This document shows, one piece after another, positions 11,896 to 23,664 of a DNA stretch of 64,000 nucleotides (positions are counted from its first letter, which is position 1; each line of letters begins with the position of its first letter). A program made the translations under genes and the position numbers. Source of the DNA: Fallopia convolvulus (lineage: Eukaryota > Streptophyta > Magnoliopsida > Caryophyllales > Polygonaceae). Where the stretch lies: positions 69,139,224 to 69,203,223 of the forward strand of contig OZ024719.1 of assembly GCA_964016875.1 (NCBI GenBank), given 5' to 3'. The notes beneath the pieces are model-generated. The model did no database searches and was not told the origin of the DNA. It saw only the letters and a list, made by a program, of their open reading frames with translations.

Positions 11896-12589
11896 ATTAT
11901 TACAATAAAAATTCTAAGACTATCATATAAAAAGATTAAAAATTCTAAAAAAATATTTTTTTTAAAAAAAAATATTCAAAAAAATATTAAAATTATAAAT
12001 CATTTATGAAAATGAACTAAATGAAGTGAAATTAAACAAAAAATTTATAACTATAACCGACTCTTATCAAAGAATAAATAAAGTTTTTTAAATTTATATA
12101 ATAAATTGTAACATGCTAAAAAAATGCAACCCTAAATCTCTTTGGTGTCGATTTGAGGGATATCTTTTAATTTTTATTAAAACTTAATTGTAATTTATTA
12201 ATTAATACAGTAATTATTACCCAAAAACTAACTTTATAAAGAGAATAAAAAGTTTTTTTTTATTTCTTAAATAATAATTATAATTATGGCATGCATTAAA
12301 TGCTAAAAATACAAAATTTTCTTATTGTCAAAAAACTAACTTTACTGGAAAGCAACTCTTTTTATTTCTTAAATTATAATTCTAATTATGGCAATTTTTC
12401 GGTAAATAATTATGGCATTAAATGCTCTAGACTAATGACGGTAACAAATTAAATATATATGCTGTTATAAATATACCCTATTAGCGATCTCATCGTGTCT
12501 TTTTCTCCTTAAACCTAATTCTATCCCCCAATCGGTAAACCTAATTCTACCCCTCAATCTGCCACAATCCCCATCGAATCACGCTCGTA
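11896..12589 (+). promoter_or_regulatory. AT-rich spacer and promoter of the RING pseudogene
   Basis: Mostly AT-rich DNA without coding signal. The last 170 bp repeat the family promoter: GACGGTAACAAATTAAA at about 12436, then TATAAATATACCCTATTAG at about 12466, about 120 bp before the ATG at 12590. The CT-rich leader with repeated CCTAATTCTA words is also shared with the gene at 38485. Confidence 0.45.
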
Positions 12590-13309
12590 ATGGCTAACGA
12601 CGACGATGAAGGATGGACCTCCAACTTTTACTGCTCCGCCCACGCGGGCCACGACTTCCACTACACCGTCGATCAAAGAGCAGAAGAGCATTACGAGACA
12701 CCGCAATCGTGCACGCTGGTGTCGGCCACCTTAGACGACGAACACGTCTTCAACTTCCCCTGCTTTTCTTGCTACCGCCTCTACAAGCACAGCGCCGATA
12801 TTATTAATATTGACACGTATCTCTCCGACTACGAACTCTTTTTCGCCACCGCGATTTCCTCCTACTTGCCCCACGTCCCGCCTTGCTGCGCTGACGTGAT
12901 CGCAAGCACCTTCAAATCAATCCTCGATTCCGTCGTCAGGCGCTGTCCCCCGTGGGTCAAGCATGCCCCGCCACCTTCCACAGAGTTGAGATCTACATCG
13001 AGGAGAACGAGGACATGGTTGAGGAGTCGTTTGATCCGGAGGCTAGTGCGGGGCCAAAGATGAAGCCCGCCTCCGAGGGACTTGCGAAGGTTGAAGTACA
13101 TTCAAGAAGCTGAGGAGGGCGATCGCTACGAGAATGGGTGGAGCGCGTCGGATCACCAATGCACGATTTGCTTTGACGAGATCCCCACGCGGAGTAGCTC
13201 CTTTTCAATGGGATGTTCTCACTTCTTTCACGAGAATTGCCTCCTTGAGTGGCTCGATACTAGCCATGTTTGCCCGCTTTGCCGCTACAAGTTGCCCACT
13301 GACAATTGA
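12590..13309 (+). pseudogene. RING-H2 gene copy with two frameshifts
   Basis: A paralogue of the intact gene at 38485-39162. The first 120 codons are in frame (GWTSNFYCSAHA.., PCFSCYRLYKHS.., IDTYLSDYE, CCADVIASTFKSIL). Near 12970 a one-base change shifts the frame. Downstream, the other frame recovers the conserved TFHRVEI and MKPAS words. A deletion of roughly 14-17 bp near 13065-13080, compared with the intact copy, shifts back, and the RING-H2 finger then reads intact from about 13160 to 13297 (CTICFDE..CSHFFHENC..HVCPLC). The frame ends with the family tail YKLPTDN. It may be transcribed, but no full-length protein can be made unless the errors are in the sequence itself. Confidence 0.8.
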
Positions 13310-14139
13310 TGTATGTACCTAGCTTGATCTCTACTAGGAACCGAACTACGGAAGATATATAGTTCTTTTCTTTGAAGTTTGACACAATCAATAGATATAG
13401 GCCTATTGTAAATCTGATTTACATTCACTCCATATTGTAAATTTTTATAAACTAGTATTTCTTGTTTGTAGATATTATGTCATATAGGAATTTGTTGCTA
13501 TTAAGTCCAACAAATCATTAATTAACAAAGAGGAACGTTTATTGAGATTAGAGAAAGTGAGAAACCAAATTCATACATATACTCTCGTTATTTTGAAGAT
13601 TGGTTCTCTTGCTCTTTGATCCAATTTCGGCATTCTCGGCCAACATCTGCTGCAAAACAAGTTAATTAACTCAATAGTTATTTTATCTCCAAAGCCAAAG
13701 TAAATGATTTATTATATATATACACATCAACTCCGATGGTTTAAAACCCCAAATTGATAAGCAAGAGGAGTTAAATAAAATTTTACTGTTCAAGCAACCG
13801 TAAAATATGAATATATGATACTTCAAATTATTATATTGTTGTAATGGAAATAACTCTATAACCAATAAGAGAACATCACGGAAGATGACAAACTGCACAA
13901 AATTTGTTAAGTTCATTTTCATAAGCAAGTTATACACATACATGCCCATAAGAGATAAAAAACAGCACAAAATATGTAAAGTTAATTTTAATAAGCAAGT
14001 AATACACAGTATCTACAAGGGCCATAACGTCTAAAAGTACTAAAAACAAGTCAAAGGCCCAAAAACAGTGATGTCTTACTATTGTACACAGTATCTACAA
14101 AGAACTAGCTAGAAATTAAACATCGATCAGAACAAAACA
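13310..14139. other. Non-coding AT-rich spacer
   Basis: Contains the 3' flank of the RING pseudogene and AT-rich DNA. A minus-strand open frame (13683-13970) is hydrophobic and low-complexity, with no family signature, and is not called. A possible minus-strand splice acceptor (TTTTGCAG before CAGATGTTGGC) near 13650 could belong to the ankyrin remnant to the right, but I cannot support an exon. Confidence 0.4.
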
Positions 14140-14480
14140 TTAGGCTGACAATAATTCTAGACAGTCTATTGAGCCGACGTTCGCTGACAATAAGGGTGTT
14201 ATGCCATCATTTGTTTTAGCATTATGCTGCAAAAAATACAACAAGACAAGGCCAATTGATAAATCAGGTAAAAGGCAGAACAAAACATGATAAAAGGATA
14301 AACATTCTTCTAAGCTTAGGGGAGAAAACACCAAATTAATAATTGGCATTTGTTTAATCATTTGAGTTCAAAAGGAAGAGTGGTTGCTTACTTACATTGG
14401 CACAGTGATCTAGCTAGCAGAAGTTTTTCAGCGTCGTTCTGGACATGACGACCAGAGGAGTTCCAGCATCACTTTCTAAG
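14140..14480 (-). pseudogene. Ankyrin-repeat gene remnant (two decayed exons)
   Basis: Two short minus-strand segments read as ankyrin repeats. At about 14480-14402 the frame gives DAGTPLV... and LDHCAN with an internal stop, ending at a GTAAGTAAGC donor. At 14227-14152, directly after a TTTTTTGCAG acceptor, it reads AKTNDGITPLLSANVGSIDC then LELLSA and a stop. The words GTPL, DGITPLL and LDH-AN are typical of ankyrin helices. The retained splice sites suggest a broken genomic copy rather than a retrocopy. Parent gene unknown. Confidence 0.55.
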
Positions 14481-14490
14481 TTAAATCAAC

Positions 14491-14809
14491 AATATTCATA
14501 TATATAGTTTCGTATAATGCTCTGCCTCTTTGGTATAAAATGAACACGAAATATCAAAAGAATATAAAATGCCAATGATTAATTATAGTCCAAATATGTG
14601 TAAACCCATCAACCCACACGTGTCTCATGATCTTGTGATTCAGGATGTTCCTTGTTATCATAGAATCTCATAGAGGGACAAAAATTTACATGAAATATAT
14701 TTCAAATTTCAACTCATAGGACAGACATAAATAATACAATTAAAACAATATTTATATAATATTTGTTATATATAATATTAATTTCTTATTATTAACAATA
14801 TTTATATCA
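14491..14809. other. AT-rich spacer
   Basis: No coding or repeat structure that I can support. Confidence 0.4.
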
Positions 14810-14990
14810 ACCGCCCTATCGGTTCAATAAAAACGACATGGGAAAGAACCGAAAAGAAAATCCATGAAGGAGTTTTATAAACTCTATTTAAAAAAAGGCG
14901 AATTGGTATGAATGCCCCAAAAAAGTTGTTAAAGTAAAATATACCCTTATTTAGGCTAAATGGCAAAGGAGGTCTTTTGGGCATTTTTGC
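14810..14990 (-). repeat. Gypsy LTR fragment
   Basis: The block around CGGTTCAATAAAAACGAC, GGGAAAGAACCGAAAAGAAA and TTTTATAAACTCTATTTAAA aligns with the repeats at 61930-62010 and 62715-62800, which flank a gypsy gag fragment. This marks a solo or split LTR on the minus strand. The part at 17100-17317 may be the other half of the same LTR, separated by a later insertion (inference). Confidence 0.45.
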
Positions 14991-15226
14991 AATAAAAATT
15001 ATACTGTTTTTAAAATCTTTAAATCAAAAAAGCAGATTAATTTCCATAAAAATAAATGTAATACAATATGTTAAATAAATTTCCTTATAAAAACAATTTA
15101 ATCTCAATAAATTTCCTTATTATTTTGTGTATATATACGCTAGAAGATCTACATCAATTACAAATCCCATTGAAAGTTCAACTGAAATCATAGATAAATA
15201 TGTTTTATTTTTTTGTTTTTTGTATA

Positions 15227-15447
15227 CCATTCCTAGTACCAGTAACCAATTGGTCTAGTGGGATGAGGTGCTAAGCTCCTACATTTATTCAGGAGGTTCG
15301 AAGTTCGAATCTTCTTGGCGGCGTGTATGGAAAAAATTGAATTGGGAAGGTCGACCCAACAATGGGCCTCTGCATTACCCGATTCGGACGTAGATTGACC
15401 CCGGCTAATCGAACCAAGAGAGATAAAAAAAACACCGTTCCTAATAC
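15227..15447 (+). mobile_element. tRNA-derived SINE with target-site duplication
   Basis: The body (15240-15434) starts with a tRNA-like head holding an RNA polymerase III A box (TGGTCTAGTGG, 15251-15261) and B box (GTTCGAATCT, 15303-15312). It has a unique tail of about 110 bp and ends in an A-rich run. The flanks CCATTCCTAGTAC (15227) and CCGTTCCTAATAC (15435) are an 11/13 target duplication. The same family occurs at 59585-59798. It is not a functional tRNA gene: there is no acceptor-stem pairing and no CCA-side stem. Confidence 0.8.
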
Positions 15448-17099
15448 TCTGCAAAATCCCTTCCCCTTCTTCCTCGGATCATACACAACCGGCTATTATG
15501 AATATAACTTGAACGTCTCAATTTCAAACTTGAACAATTGAATATCATTCGTCTTCAAAAGGTGATCGTACTGCATCAAATATGACTTTTGTTAAACTCG
15601 CAACCCTAGGGAACCAAACTCGCAAGTATAAACAAGAACGAGAAGCTTAAGGAATCGTAAAAGCGAGTGAACACAACAAGTTTGGTGACCCGATTCAAAT
15701 CAAAGATCCTACGTCCCGGAGTCTCAGTTCGGAGAGACCAGCCCAAATTTCCACTAAGTTTTCGAAAAGATTACAAGAATGGCTACACAGATCCAGAACA
15801 ATAAAACTCAAACATCAAAGACAGAGAAAACAACTTGTAAACTCAAAAACAAGGTAAGAAGGTAGAAGTAGGGAATAGAAGGGATCTAGGATAGGGATTC
15901 GGCCCCCTATTAGGCTGACTAAGCTCGAGATGAAGCTTAGCGTCGACGCGCCTCCACGGATCTCAACGAGAACAGCCTCGCCTTCTTCTTCTTCGGCAAG
16001 ATCTCCACCGTCTGGCTCTCTTCTCTCTTTCATCTCTTCTTTTCTTCTCTCTCTCTCTTTCTGGATGCGCCGCAAGAACAAGTGAATGAATGAGCTCCTC
16101 AAACTCTAAAGCGAGCTTAAATAGTTAGGTCACTAGGTCGAAAGCTTTAAACACTGCGTTTCACTTAAACACGAGCTTCTCCTCTTCAGACATTGGTATT
16201 GGGCCAGTGTTTGGGCCTTTCCAAGAATAAGCCCAAAAACACAGGCTAAAAATGTCTCGAACCAGTTTATAAGCCCAAGCCTTAGGTTACCTCCAAACCG
16301 GAAACTAATCCGGGGTGGCCCCAAAAGATCAAGGACCCGGTTTGAACTGGTTCAAGAGTTGAAGCCCGGTTCTCTCTTTATTGTGTCGAGATTATCTATC
16401 CTAGATAAGTGCTAGGCCAAGTTCTATGTCACTAGTGTTTAAAGGAGGTTTAAATATCTAACAACTTTGTACATAAATTTCTATCCCCCCACACAATATA
16501 TAATAAATCAATTGAGAATCCAACAAACTTAATTGAACAAGCAAACTCCAAACAAAAACAACCATCAACTTGGTCATTTGCACACTCATGATGGATCGAA
16601 GCCCTATGGTTTGAAGGAACAAGATGTTGACGATGTCAGGGAAACCGGGGTTGAAAATGCCATTTTCAACCATGGCGAAATTCAAGGGAGGGATATAGAC
16701 CTTGATGTCTTGTGGCGTTGGAAGAGAAGGACTAAAGAACCGGTTCTGGCAACGACGAAGATCTGTCAAGTGTCAACTATGAAGATCCGTCAACGACGAA
16801 GATCGGTCAACTGATGGTGTGGCACCGGCATTTGAACGTCAGGTGACACAAAATCCTACTAGTAATTACTCTGATCGGGGTCGAGAGATCGAATCACGCA
16901 ATGAAGCCTCTATTTTTGAGGAAGGAGATGTCTCAAGTGGAATGTGAGGAAGGAGATCTGCAACTCAATTTTTGTTTATTTTATGATTTTTATAATTATT
17001 TTTTAATTGAATAAAATCTAAATGAAATTAATGATTTGGAGTACTATTTTGTTAAATTTAAATTATTTGAGAATCTGGTATTCCTACAATTAAATTGGG
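15448..17099. other. Non-coding region, probably inserted repeat DNA
   Basis: No gene is supported. A minus-strand frame (15815-16102) is Arg/Glu-rich and low-complexity. Sequence resembling a retroelement LTR or leader on the minus strand is suggested by TATTTAAGC near 16110 and polypyrimidine tracts. Two frames at 16458-16814 overlap on opposite strands without similarity. Confidence 0.35.
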
Positions 17100-17317
17100 C
17101 ATTTAATTAATTTCTTTGGGCATTAGTGCAAATGTGAAAAAATGAAGGCATTTTTCATTACTAACTTTTTTGGGCATAGACTACTATAAACACTTAAAAA
17201 ATTTACTGTAACAAAATAGTAGTAGTAGTAATAGTTCTTAAGCCGGGCTGGGCGCCGACATTCACGAGTAGGCCGAACCACTGGATCTGGTTGGTGAACT
17301 TGTGGCGTACGTATCAC
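17100..17317 (-). repeat. Gypsy pol C-terminus and LTR fragment
   Basis: The minus strand reads VVRPTRECRRPARLKNYYYY, matching the layout of the pol end at 62110-62030 (ARPIRECRPPTRFQDY). It is followed by AT-rich LTR-like sequence with repeated TGCCCAAA words. It directly abuts the RING pseudogene end at 17358. Confidence 0.45.
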
Positions 17318-17818
17318 TAGCTCTTATAATTTAGATCAATTAATCGTCAGTGGGCAACTAGCGGCAGAGCGGGCAAACATGGCTAGTATCGAGCCACTCA
17401 AGGATGCAATTCTCGTGAAAGACGTGTGAACAATCCATTGTAAAGGAGCTTTTTCGAGTCGTTATCTTGTCGAAGCAAATCATGCATTGGCAATTCGACC
17501 AATTCTCGTACCGATAGCCATTCTTCTTCATCTCATCTTCTTCACGCTTGTACTCTGACCTTATCAATTCTCTCACCCACGTCAACGGACGCGGGTTTCA
17601 TCTTAGGCTGCACAACCTCCTGATCAAACGATGACTCCATAACGGCCTCGATCTCCTCCTCCTCCTCGGTGTTAGTGTAGATCTCAACTCTATGGAAGGT
17701 GGTGGGGCACCCTTCGCCAACGGCAAGGCTGTGCCTGATGACGTAGGCTTCGAGGATTATTTTGAAGGCGCTTGCAACCACATCAGCGCAACAACGCGGG
17801 ATGTGGGCCAAGTGGGAG

Positions 17819-17975
17819 TATTAGGATATTATGTATTTTAGGATATTTAGTAATATATTGTAATTATCTCTTGTAATCCTTGGAGCCCAAGCTAGGGTTT
17901 TCTTATATATTGTAAATTGTTCTAATGAGAAAGGTAGAGGAAAATTCCCAACTTTGAGTGTTTCTGATTTCTACA
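17819..17975 (+). repeat. 5' LTR of the copia element
   Basis: It begins TATTAGGATATT and ends TTTCTACA. The end pair is therefore TA..CA rather than the usual TG..CA, and the 3' LTR has the same start. The region between holds AT-rich promoter-like sequence. Confidence 0.93.
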
Positions 17976-18055
17976 TGGTATCAGAGCCAAAACCCTAAAC
18001 ACACTTACAATTTTTTTTACGTAACAACCGTTCAGAGTTACTTGAACGCTTGTCC

Positions 18056-21000
18056 ATGGCCGATCCTGCTGCCCTAGCCGCCCCCGTAAAGGCTATGACC
18101 GACGTTGCTGTTGCCGCTGCTGCAGCCAGTTCTTCCCAACCGAAGCGAGGAGCCCTCGATGCGACTTCTCCATACTATCTCCACCCGTCTGACCATACGG
18201 GTATGAAAATTAGCCACGTGATTCTGAATGGAGATAACTTTAACGAATGGGAGAAATCCATTCGCAATGCTTTTCGCGCTCGACGTAAGACTCCCTTCAT
18301 TGATGGAACTCTTAAACGACCTGATGACAAGACAGACGAATTTGATGACTGGTGTAGCGTCAATTAGATGATGGTTGGTTGGATTCTTCAATCTATCGAT
18401 CCGACCCTCCGTTCTTCTTTGCCCTACTCTGACTCCGTCAAGACTTTATGGGATAATATCCAACAACGTTTCTCTGTCGGCAACGCCCCACGGATTCATC
18501 AGTTGAAGACCGCCATTGCCCGTTGCCAACAAAATGGTCAATCGGTGGCTAACTACTACGGATGACTCTGTCTACTGCAAGATGAGTTGTTCAATTATAC
18601 AAAACTTACTGGTTGCTCCTGCGGTTCCTGTACGTGTAACTGGGCTGCCAAATTTCACGCTGACCGTGAAGCTGATGCGGTTCATCAATTCCTTATGGGT
18701 TTAGATGATGATATTTTTGGTACTCTACGCTCCCATGTCTTGGCCAGGATCCTATTCCGGATCTCAATCGTGTTTACTCTCTCGCTGTTCGGGAAGAGAC
18801 GCATCGCTCTATTACGATCGAGCGCTCCTCCAAGACCCCAGATGCGATTGCTCTTCCTGCTCGCACTAGGAATTCTGCTCCTTCTCAGCCGTCTTCCAAA
18901 TCAGGTCCTTCTAAGCTCTCTCGTTCTGATTCAAACACCAGCAAAGAGACTCTGATGTGTACTCATTGCAACAAGCCTGGACATGCCATCACTACTTGCT
19001 TTAAAATAATCGGGTATCCAGACTGGTGGGAAGAGCTCCGAAAGAAGCGGGCTGCTGAATCTAACTCCACTCGTTCTTCTGCTGCAGCGGCGTCTTCCAC
19101 CGCTGACACCAGTCGCACGCCCTCTTTCACTCCTGGTCTTACCAACGCCGCTTCTGTCAGCCCTTCTCTGCCATCTTTCTCCCCGATGTTCACTGCTCAG
19201 GATCATCAATCTCTGGTTCCTGCACTTTCTGACCCTAATTGGCAGCGTATGCTTGAAATGCTTCAACAGTTTAAAGGCTCGGCTGAGGATACTCTGAGTG
19301 GTAAGCTTTCAGAGGCCTGGGTTCTAGATTCCGGCGCCTCATATTACATGACAGGGTAGCGCCACTTTCTCTCTGATTTACATTCTATTTCTCCATCTTA
19401 GATTATTTTGCCTGATAGCTCTACCTCTATGGCTACTGAAGCAGGGACTGTCATCATGGGTGACAATTTCATCATTGAGAATGTTTTATTTGTCCCGAAT
19501 TTTCATTGCAATTTGATTTCTTTGGGCAAGCTTATTACTGATATGAAGCTTCTTGTCACATTAACTGATAAGTTGTGTGTGATTCAGGACCGCATTTCAA
19601 GGACGGTGATTGGGGTCGGTGAAGCAAGGAAGGGGGTCTACTGGCTGTGCTCGGGTCGTGGTCTCGACTTTGCTGCTGCTGTCTTAGTTTCGCCCGAGTT
19701 GCTGCATAAGCGTCTTGGACATCCTGCATATCAGTCTATTTTACCATTAGCTTGTGTTGATTCTACTATTAAAGACAATTCTATTGAACCATGTTCTATT
19801 TGTCTTCAATCCAAACAAACGCGTGATTGTTTCCCTTTAAGTTCTAATAAAGCAGATGGCCTATTTGATCTTTTACATGCTGATGTTTGGGGACCTTATA
19901 GCGTTCCATCCACTTCCGGTGCTCATTATTTTCTTACTCTTGTGGATGATTTTTCAAGATGTATATGGGTTTATTTGATGAAGCATAAAAGTCAAGGTTC
20001 CTCAGATTATACAGAACTTCTTTACATATGCTCACACTCAGTTTCAGCGAAAAATTAAGCGCTTCAGGGCTGATAATGGCACCGAATTTCTGCCTTTGAA
20101 GCCTTTTTTCTCGTCTACTGGTGTGATTTTTGAGACATCTTGTGTGGCGACGCCTCAACAAAATGGTCGTGTCGAAAGAAAGCATCGACATTTGTTTAAT
20201 GTCGCTCGGGCGCTTCGTTTTCAGGCCTCCTTACCTATTGATTTTTGGGGTGAATGTGTCTTAACAGCTGCTTATTTGATTAATCGAACTCCCTCAAAGG
20301 TACTTTCCTCTAAAACTCCTTTTGAGATGTTATTCGGTCAAGCACCTTCGCACAATCACATTCGCGTGTTTGGCTGTTTATGTTACGCTTCCGCCATACC
20401 ACGATCACACGACAAGTTTGCTTCGCGTAGTCGACGATGCATCTTTGTCGGGTATCCTAATGGCAAGAAGGCTTGGCGTCTCTATGATCTTGATACTAAA
20501 TCTTTCTTTGAATCCCGCGATGTTGTCTTTAATGAGGCTCATTTTCCGTTTGAGACTGATTCAGATTCTTTGCCGGAAATTACTCCTGTCACGGTGCCCT
20601 CTGATTTGCACCCGTCGGTTTTTGACACCATTAATCATGCTGCTCCGCCGTCCGACAACAGGGGGAGCGTTGTTGCTCCTGCCGCATGAGACCCACCTGC
20701 TGCACCTTCTACTGTGTTGCGTCGCAGTACTTGTCCTCGTCAACCATCATCTCGGCTTCGTGGCTATATTTGTAATACGACCCGCAGCATTGACCCCCCC
20801 TTGCCTTCAACAAATACCACCTCGACTCCTTCCTCAGGTATGCCTTATTCCATAGTTAATTTTGTTAATTGTGACAATTTTTCTAAACCCCATGCCCAGT
20901 TTTTAGCTGCTGTTACAGCTTGCTCAGAACCTCGTTCTTACAAGGAGGCTGTTCGTCATTCTGAATGGCGAGATGCGATGTCGGCTGAACTTCTTGCCTT

Positions 21001-22459
21001 ACAGAAAAATTCCACTTGGACACTCGAACACTTGCCTGCTGGGAAGAAGCCAATTGGCTGCAAATGGGTCTTTCGCATCAAGTATAAATCTGACGGCTCG
21101 ATTGAGCAGTATAAGGCTCGCTTGGTTGTATTGGGTAACAAGCAGGTTGAAGGGGTTGATTTTAATGAAACGTTTGTACCAGTCGCCAAAATGACTTCTG
21201 TTCGGGTTTTCTTGTCTGTTGCTGCAATTAAGGGATGGTCCCTTCATCAGATGGACGTTCACAACGCGTTCTTGCATGGTGATCTTGCCGAAGAGGTCTA
21301 CATGACACCTCCTCCGCGTTTCCTTGCGCCTTCTGGCAAGGTTTGTCGTCTTCAGAAGTCTCTATACGGTCTAGGTCAGGCACCCCGAAACTGGTTTGCT
21401 AAGCTTGCCAATGCTCTTACTACATTTGGTTTCAAACAGTCATATGCCGATTACTCCTTGTTCTCACTTCTTCGTCCGCATACTACGTTGCATGTTCTTG
21501 TATATGTCGACGATTTGATTATTGCAGGCAATAACTCTGCTGAAATCTCTCGTTTCAAAGCTTATTTGAGTTCTTGCTTCCACATGAAGGACCTTGGTTC
21601 TTTGAAATATTTTCTTGGCCTTGAAGTGGCTCAAGGCAAGGACGGAATCTATCTTTCTCAACGCAAGTATGCTTTAGAAATTCTTTCTGAAGCCGGACTT
21701 CTTGGAGCTAAACCTGTTGAGTTTCCGATGCCTCAGAATCACGATCTCGGCAAAGCCTCTGGGCCGGAGTTTGCCTTTCCTGATCGGTACAGGCGTCTCA
21801 TTGGTCGGCTTATTTACTTGACTATTACACGTCCTGAGCTTAGTTATGTTGTGCATATTCTCTCGCAATTCATGCAAGCTCCTAAGGATACTCATTGGCA
21901 GGCTGCTGTCCGTGTCCTTCATTACATTAAAGGGCATCCGGGACAAGGTCTTGTTTTGTCTCGTTCTAGCTCTTTACAACTTTCGGCATATTGTGATTCT
22001 GATTGGGCTGCCTGCCCAATTACTAGGTGTTCTCTTACAAGATATTTTGTCTCTTTGGGTTCGTCTCCTATTTCTTGGAAGACGAAGAAGCAAGCTACTG
22101 TCTCTCGCTCTTCGGCTGAAGCTGAGTATCGCTCCATGGCCTATGCAGCTTGTGAGCTTTTATGGCTCAAAGCCTTTCTTCGCGACCTTGGATATCTTCA
22201 CACGTCTCCCATGCAGCTTGTGTGTGACAGTCAGGCAGCTCTTCATATCGCCGCTAATCCCGTCTTTCATGAACGTACGAAACATATTGAGATCGATTGT
22301 CATTTCATACGTGATTTGATTCAGTCAGGTTGTATTTCCACCTCCTATGTCCGAAGTACTGATCAGTTAGCCGATCTATTTACTAAAGCTCTTGGCAAGC
22401 AACAGTTCTTATACCTCTTATCCAAGTTGGGCATTCGGGATCTTCATGCTCCAACTTGA
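18056..22459 (+). pseudogene. Copia gag-pol polyprotein with five stops and at least two frameshifts
   Basis: Domain order is that of copia. Gag runs from ATG 18056. A CCHC knuckle CTHCNKPGHAITTC is at about 18958-19000 and protease WVLDSGAS at about 19318. The integrase zinc region and core are at about 19690-20260 (HADVWGPY, VDDFSR, ADNGTEF, TPQQNGRVERKHRH). RT is at about 20970-21720 with YVDDLIIAG, and RNase H at about 21980-22330. In-frame stops are at 18365, 18563, 19357, 19399 and 20687; frame changes lie near 18750 and 20005. Several stops look like C-to-T changes of CAG or CGA codons, the signature of cytosine methylation decay. RT/RNase H (20690-22459) is the longest open part, with SLYGLGQAP where Lys is usual. 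Confidence 0.93.
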
Positions 22460-22466
22460 GGGGGAG

Positions 22467-22623
22467 TATTAGGATATTATGTATTTTAGGATATTTAGTA
22501 ATATATTGTAATTATCTCTTGTAATCCTTGGAGCCCCAACTAGGGTTTTCCTATATATTGTAAATTGTTCTAATGAGAAAGGTAGAGGAAAATTCCCAAC
22601 TTTGAGTGTTTCTGATTTCTACA
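22467..22623 (+). repeat. 3' LTR of the copia element
   Basis: 157 bp, with the same TA..CA ends as the 5' copy. It differs from that copy at three positions, two in the GCCCAAGC/GCCCCAAC word and one in TTTTCTTA/TTTTCCTA. Confidence 0.93.
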
Positions 22624-22891
22624 GGGAGGAAAGCGTGACAACGTTCTTTTGTTAGAAGTCAGATCGATACGTGTCAATATTGCGATTACTGTTCTTGGTG
22701 TGGAGGAGGTAACAGAAAAGGCAGGGGACGTTGATGACGAGTTTGTCGTCTACGATGGCGGACACCAGCGTGCACGGTTGCAGTGTCTCGTAATAATACT
22801 CTTCTGCTCTTTGAGTGATGGTGAAGTCGAAGGCGTGGCTAGCGTGGGTGGAGTAGTAGTAGTCATCGGTCCAGACCTAATGGGTGGGCAT

Positions 22892-23040
22892 TGCGACTTG
22901 CGAGCGTGATTCGATAGGGAGATTTATGTAGGTTTCAAAATTAGGTTTAGGGTCTATTTGACGATGAGTTCGATACTAGGGTCTATTTATAAAAGCACGA
23001 CACCTATCTTTGATTTGCTACCGTCATTAATATCTCTTTA
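22892..23040 (-). promoter_or_regulatory. Promoter block of the split RING copy
   Basis: Read on the minus strand it gives ATTAATGACGGTAGCAAATC, then TTTTATAAATAGACCCTAGT, about 100 bp before the dead ATG at 22891. It is the same block as upstream of 38485 and 12590. Confidence 0.55.
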
Positions 23041-23664
23041 TCTATATCATAATCATCAATATACTATAACTAAAGTCAAATCCCTTTATCATACGTTTCG
23101 TCATCTTAAATATGCCACATAGGCGTTTTTATTTTTCCATTTACCTCTTTGCCCTTCGTTTATTTAAGTATTTACATTCTTATATTATACTGTAATAATA
23201 TTTCTTATATTATTAATATAAAATTATATCTAGAGATCTTAAATTTGGCAAGTTGTGTTAAGAGCATAATCCATTATGGAGTAATTTTATTGAATATGAT
23301 AATGTTACTAATATACAATATATTAAGAGATCTTAAAATTTGACAAGAAAAATACCCTTTATTATGAAATAATTTTTTAATATAATAATCTTACTACAAT
23401 CATATTTAGATATCTTAAAATTTGGCAAGTGATAGAAATAAAATCTTCATTATAAAATATTTTTAAAATAGTAATATAATAGTATTACTATTTTTTAGAA
23501 ATTTGAAGAGCATAACTATTATATTTGAATTATTTTGAAATGATGATTAATATTCAATTTATAATATTAGATAATATATATAAATCTATATATAATAAAT
23601 CATGTGCAGTGCAAGGCATGTGTATAGAAACCATCTTTTTCAATTATTATTTTTGGATAAGTAC
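23041..23664. other. AT-rich spacer
   Basis: Very AT-rich with local repetition of the word ATCTTAAAATTTGGCAAG (about 23236, 23330 and 23408). No gene. Confidence 0.4.

Larger units (their letters stand above)
17819..22623 (+). mobile_element. Ty1/copia LTR retrotransposon, complete but defective
   Basis: Two 157-bp LTRs flank a gag-pol region. The target duplication GGGAG is at 17814-17818 and 22624-22628. The initiator-Met primer-binding site TGGTATCAGAGCC starts at 17976 with no spacer. The polypurine tract TTGAGGGGGAG ends at 22466. The LTRs differ at three positions (about 98% identical), so the insertion is recent. It interrupts a RING-H2 gene copy that was transcribed in the opposite direction. 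Confidence 0.95.
17358..22891 (-). pseudogene. RING-H2 gene copy split by a copia element
   Basis: The 5' half lies at 22891-22624 and the 3' half at 17818-17358, with the copia element (17819-22623) between and the GGGAG target duplication at the join. The 5' half starts MPTH and hits TAG at codon 5. Further on it keeps FDFTITQRAEE, CTLVSAIVDD and IDTYRSDF but has another stop. The 3' half starts at HIPRCCADVV and includes TFHRVEIYTN and a RING-H2 finger (CMICFDK..CSHVFHENC..HVCPLCR). The two halves of the finger region need a frame change near 17560. The tail ends at a TAG where YK is expected, consistent with a 3-bp deletion turning TACAAG into TAG. Confidence 0.85.

Noticed and set aside
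12862..13208. Minus-strand ORFs opposite the RING pseudogene
   Set aside because: Shadows of the GC-rich coding strand; no motif.
13683..13970. Minus-strand 95-codon hydrophobic ORF
   Set aside because: AT-rich, Leu/Ile/Phe by composition, no start context and no similarity.
15240..15434. tRNA gene (A and B boxes)
   Set aside because: The boxes are good, but there is no closed cloverleaf, and an A-tail and target duplication are present; it is a SINE. The same holds for 59585-59798.
22649..22909. Plus-strand 86-codon ORF
   Set aside because: It is the complement of the 5' half of the split RING copy; the minus strand carries the family motifs.
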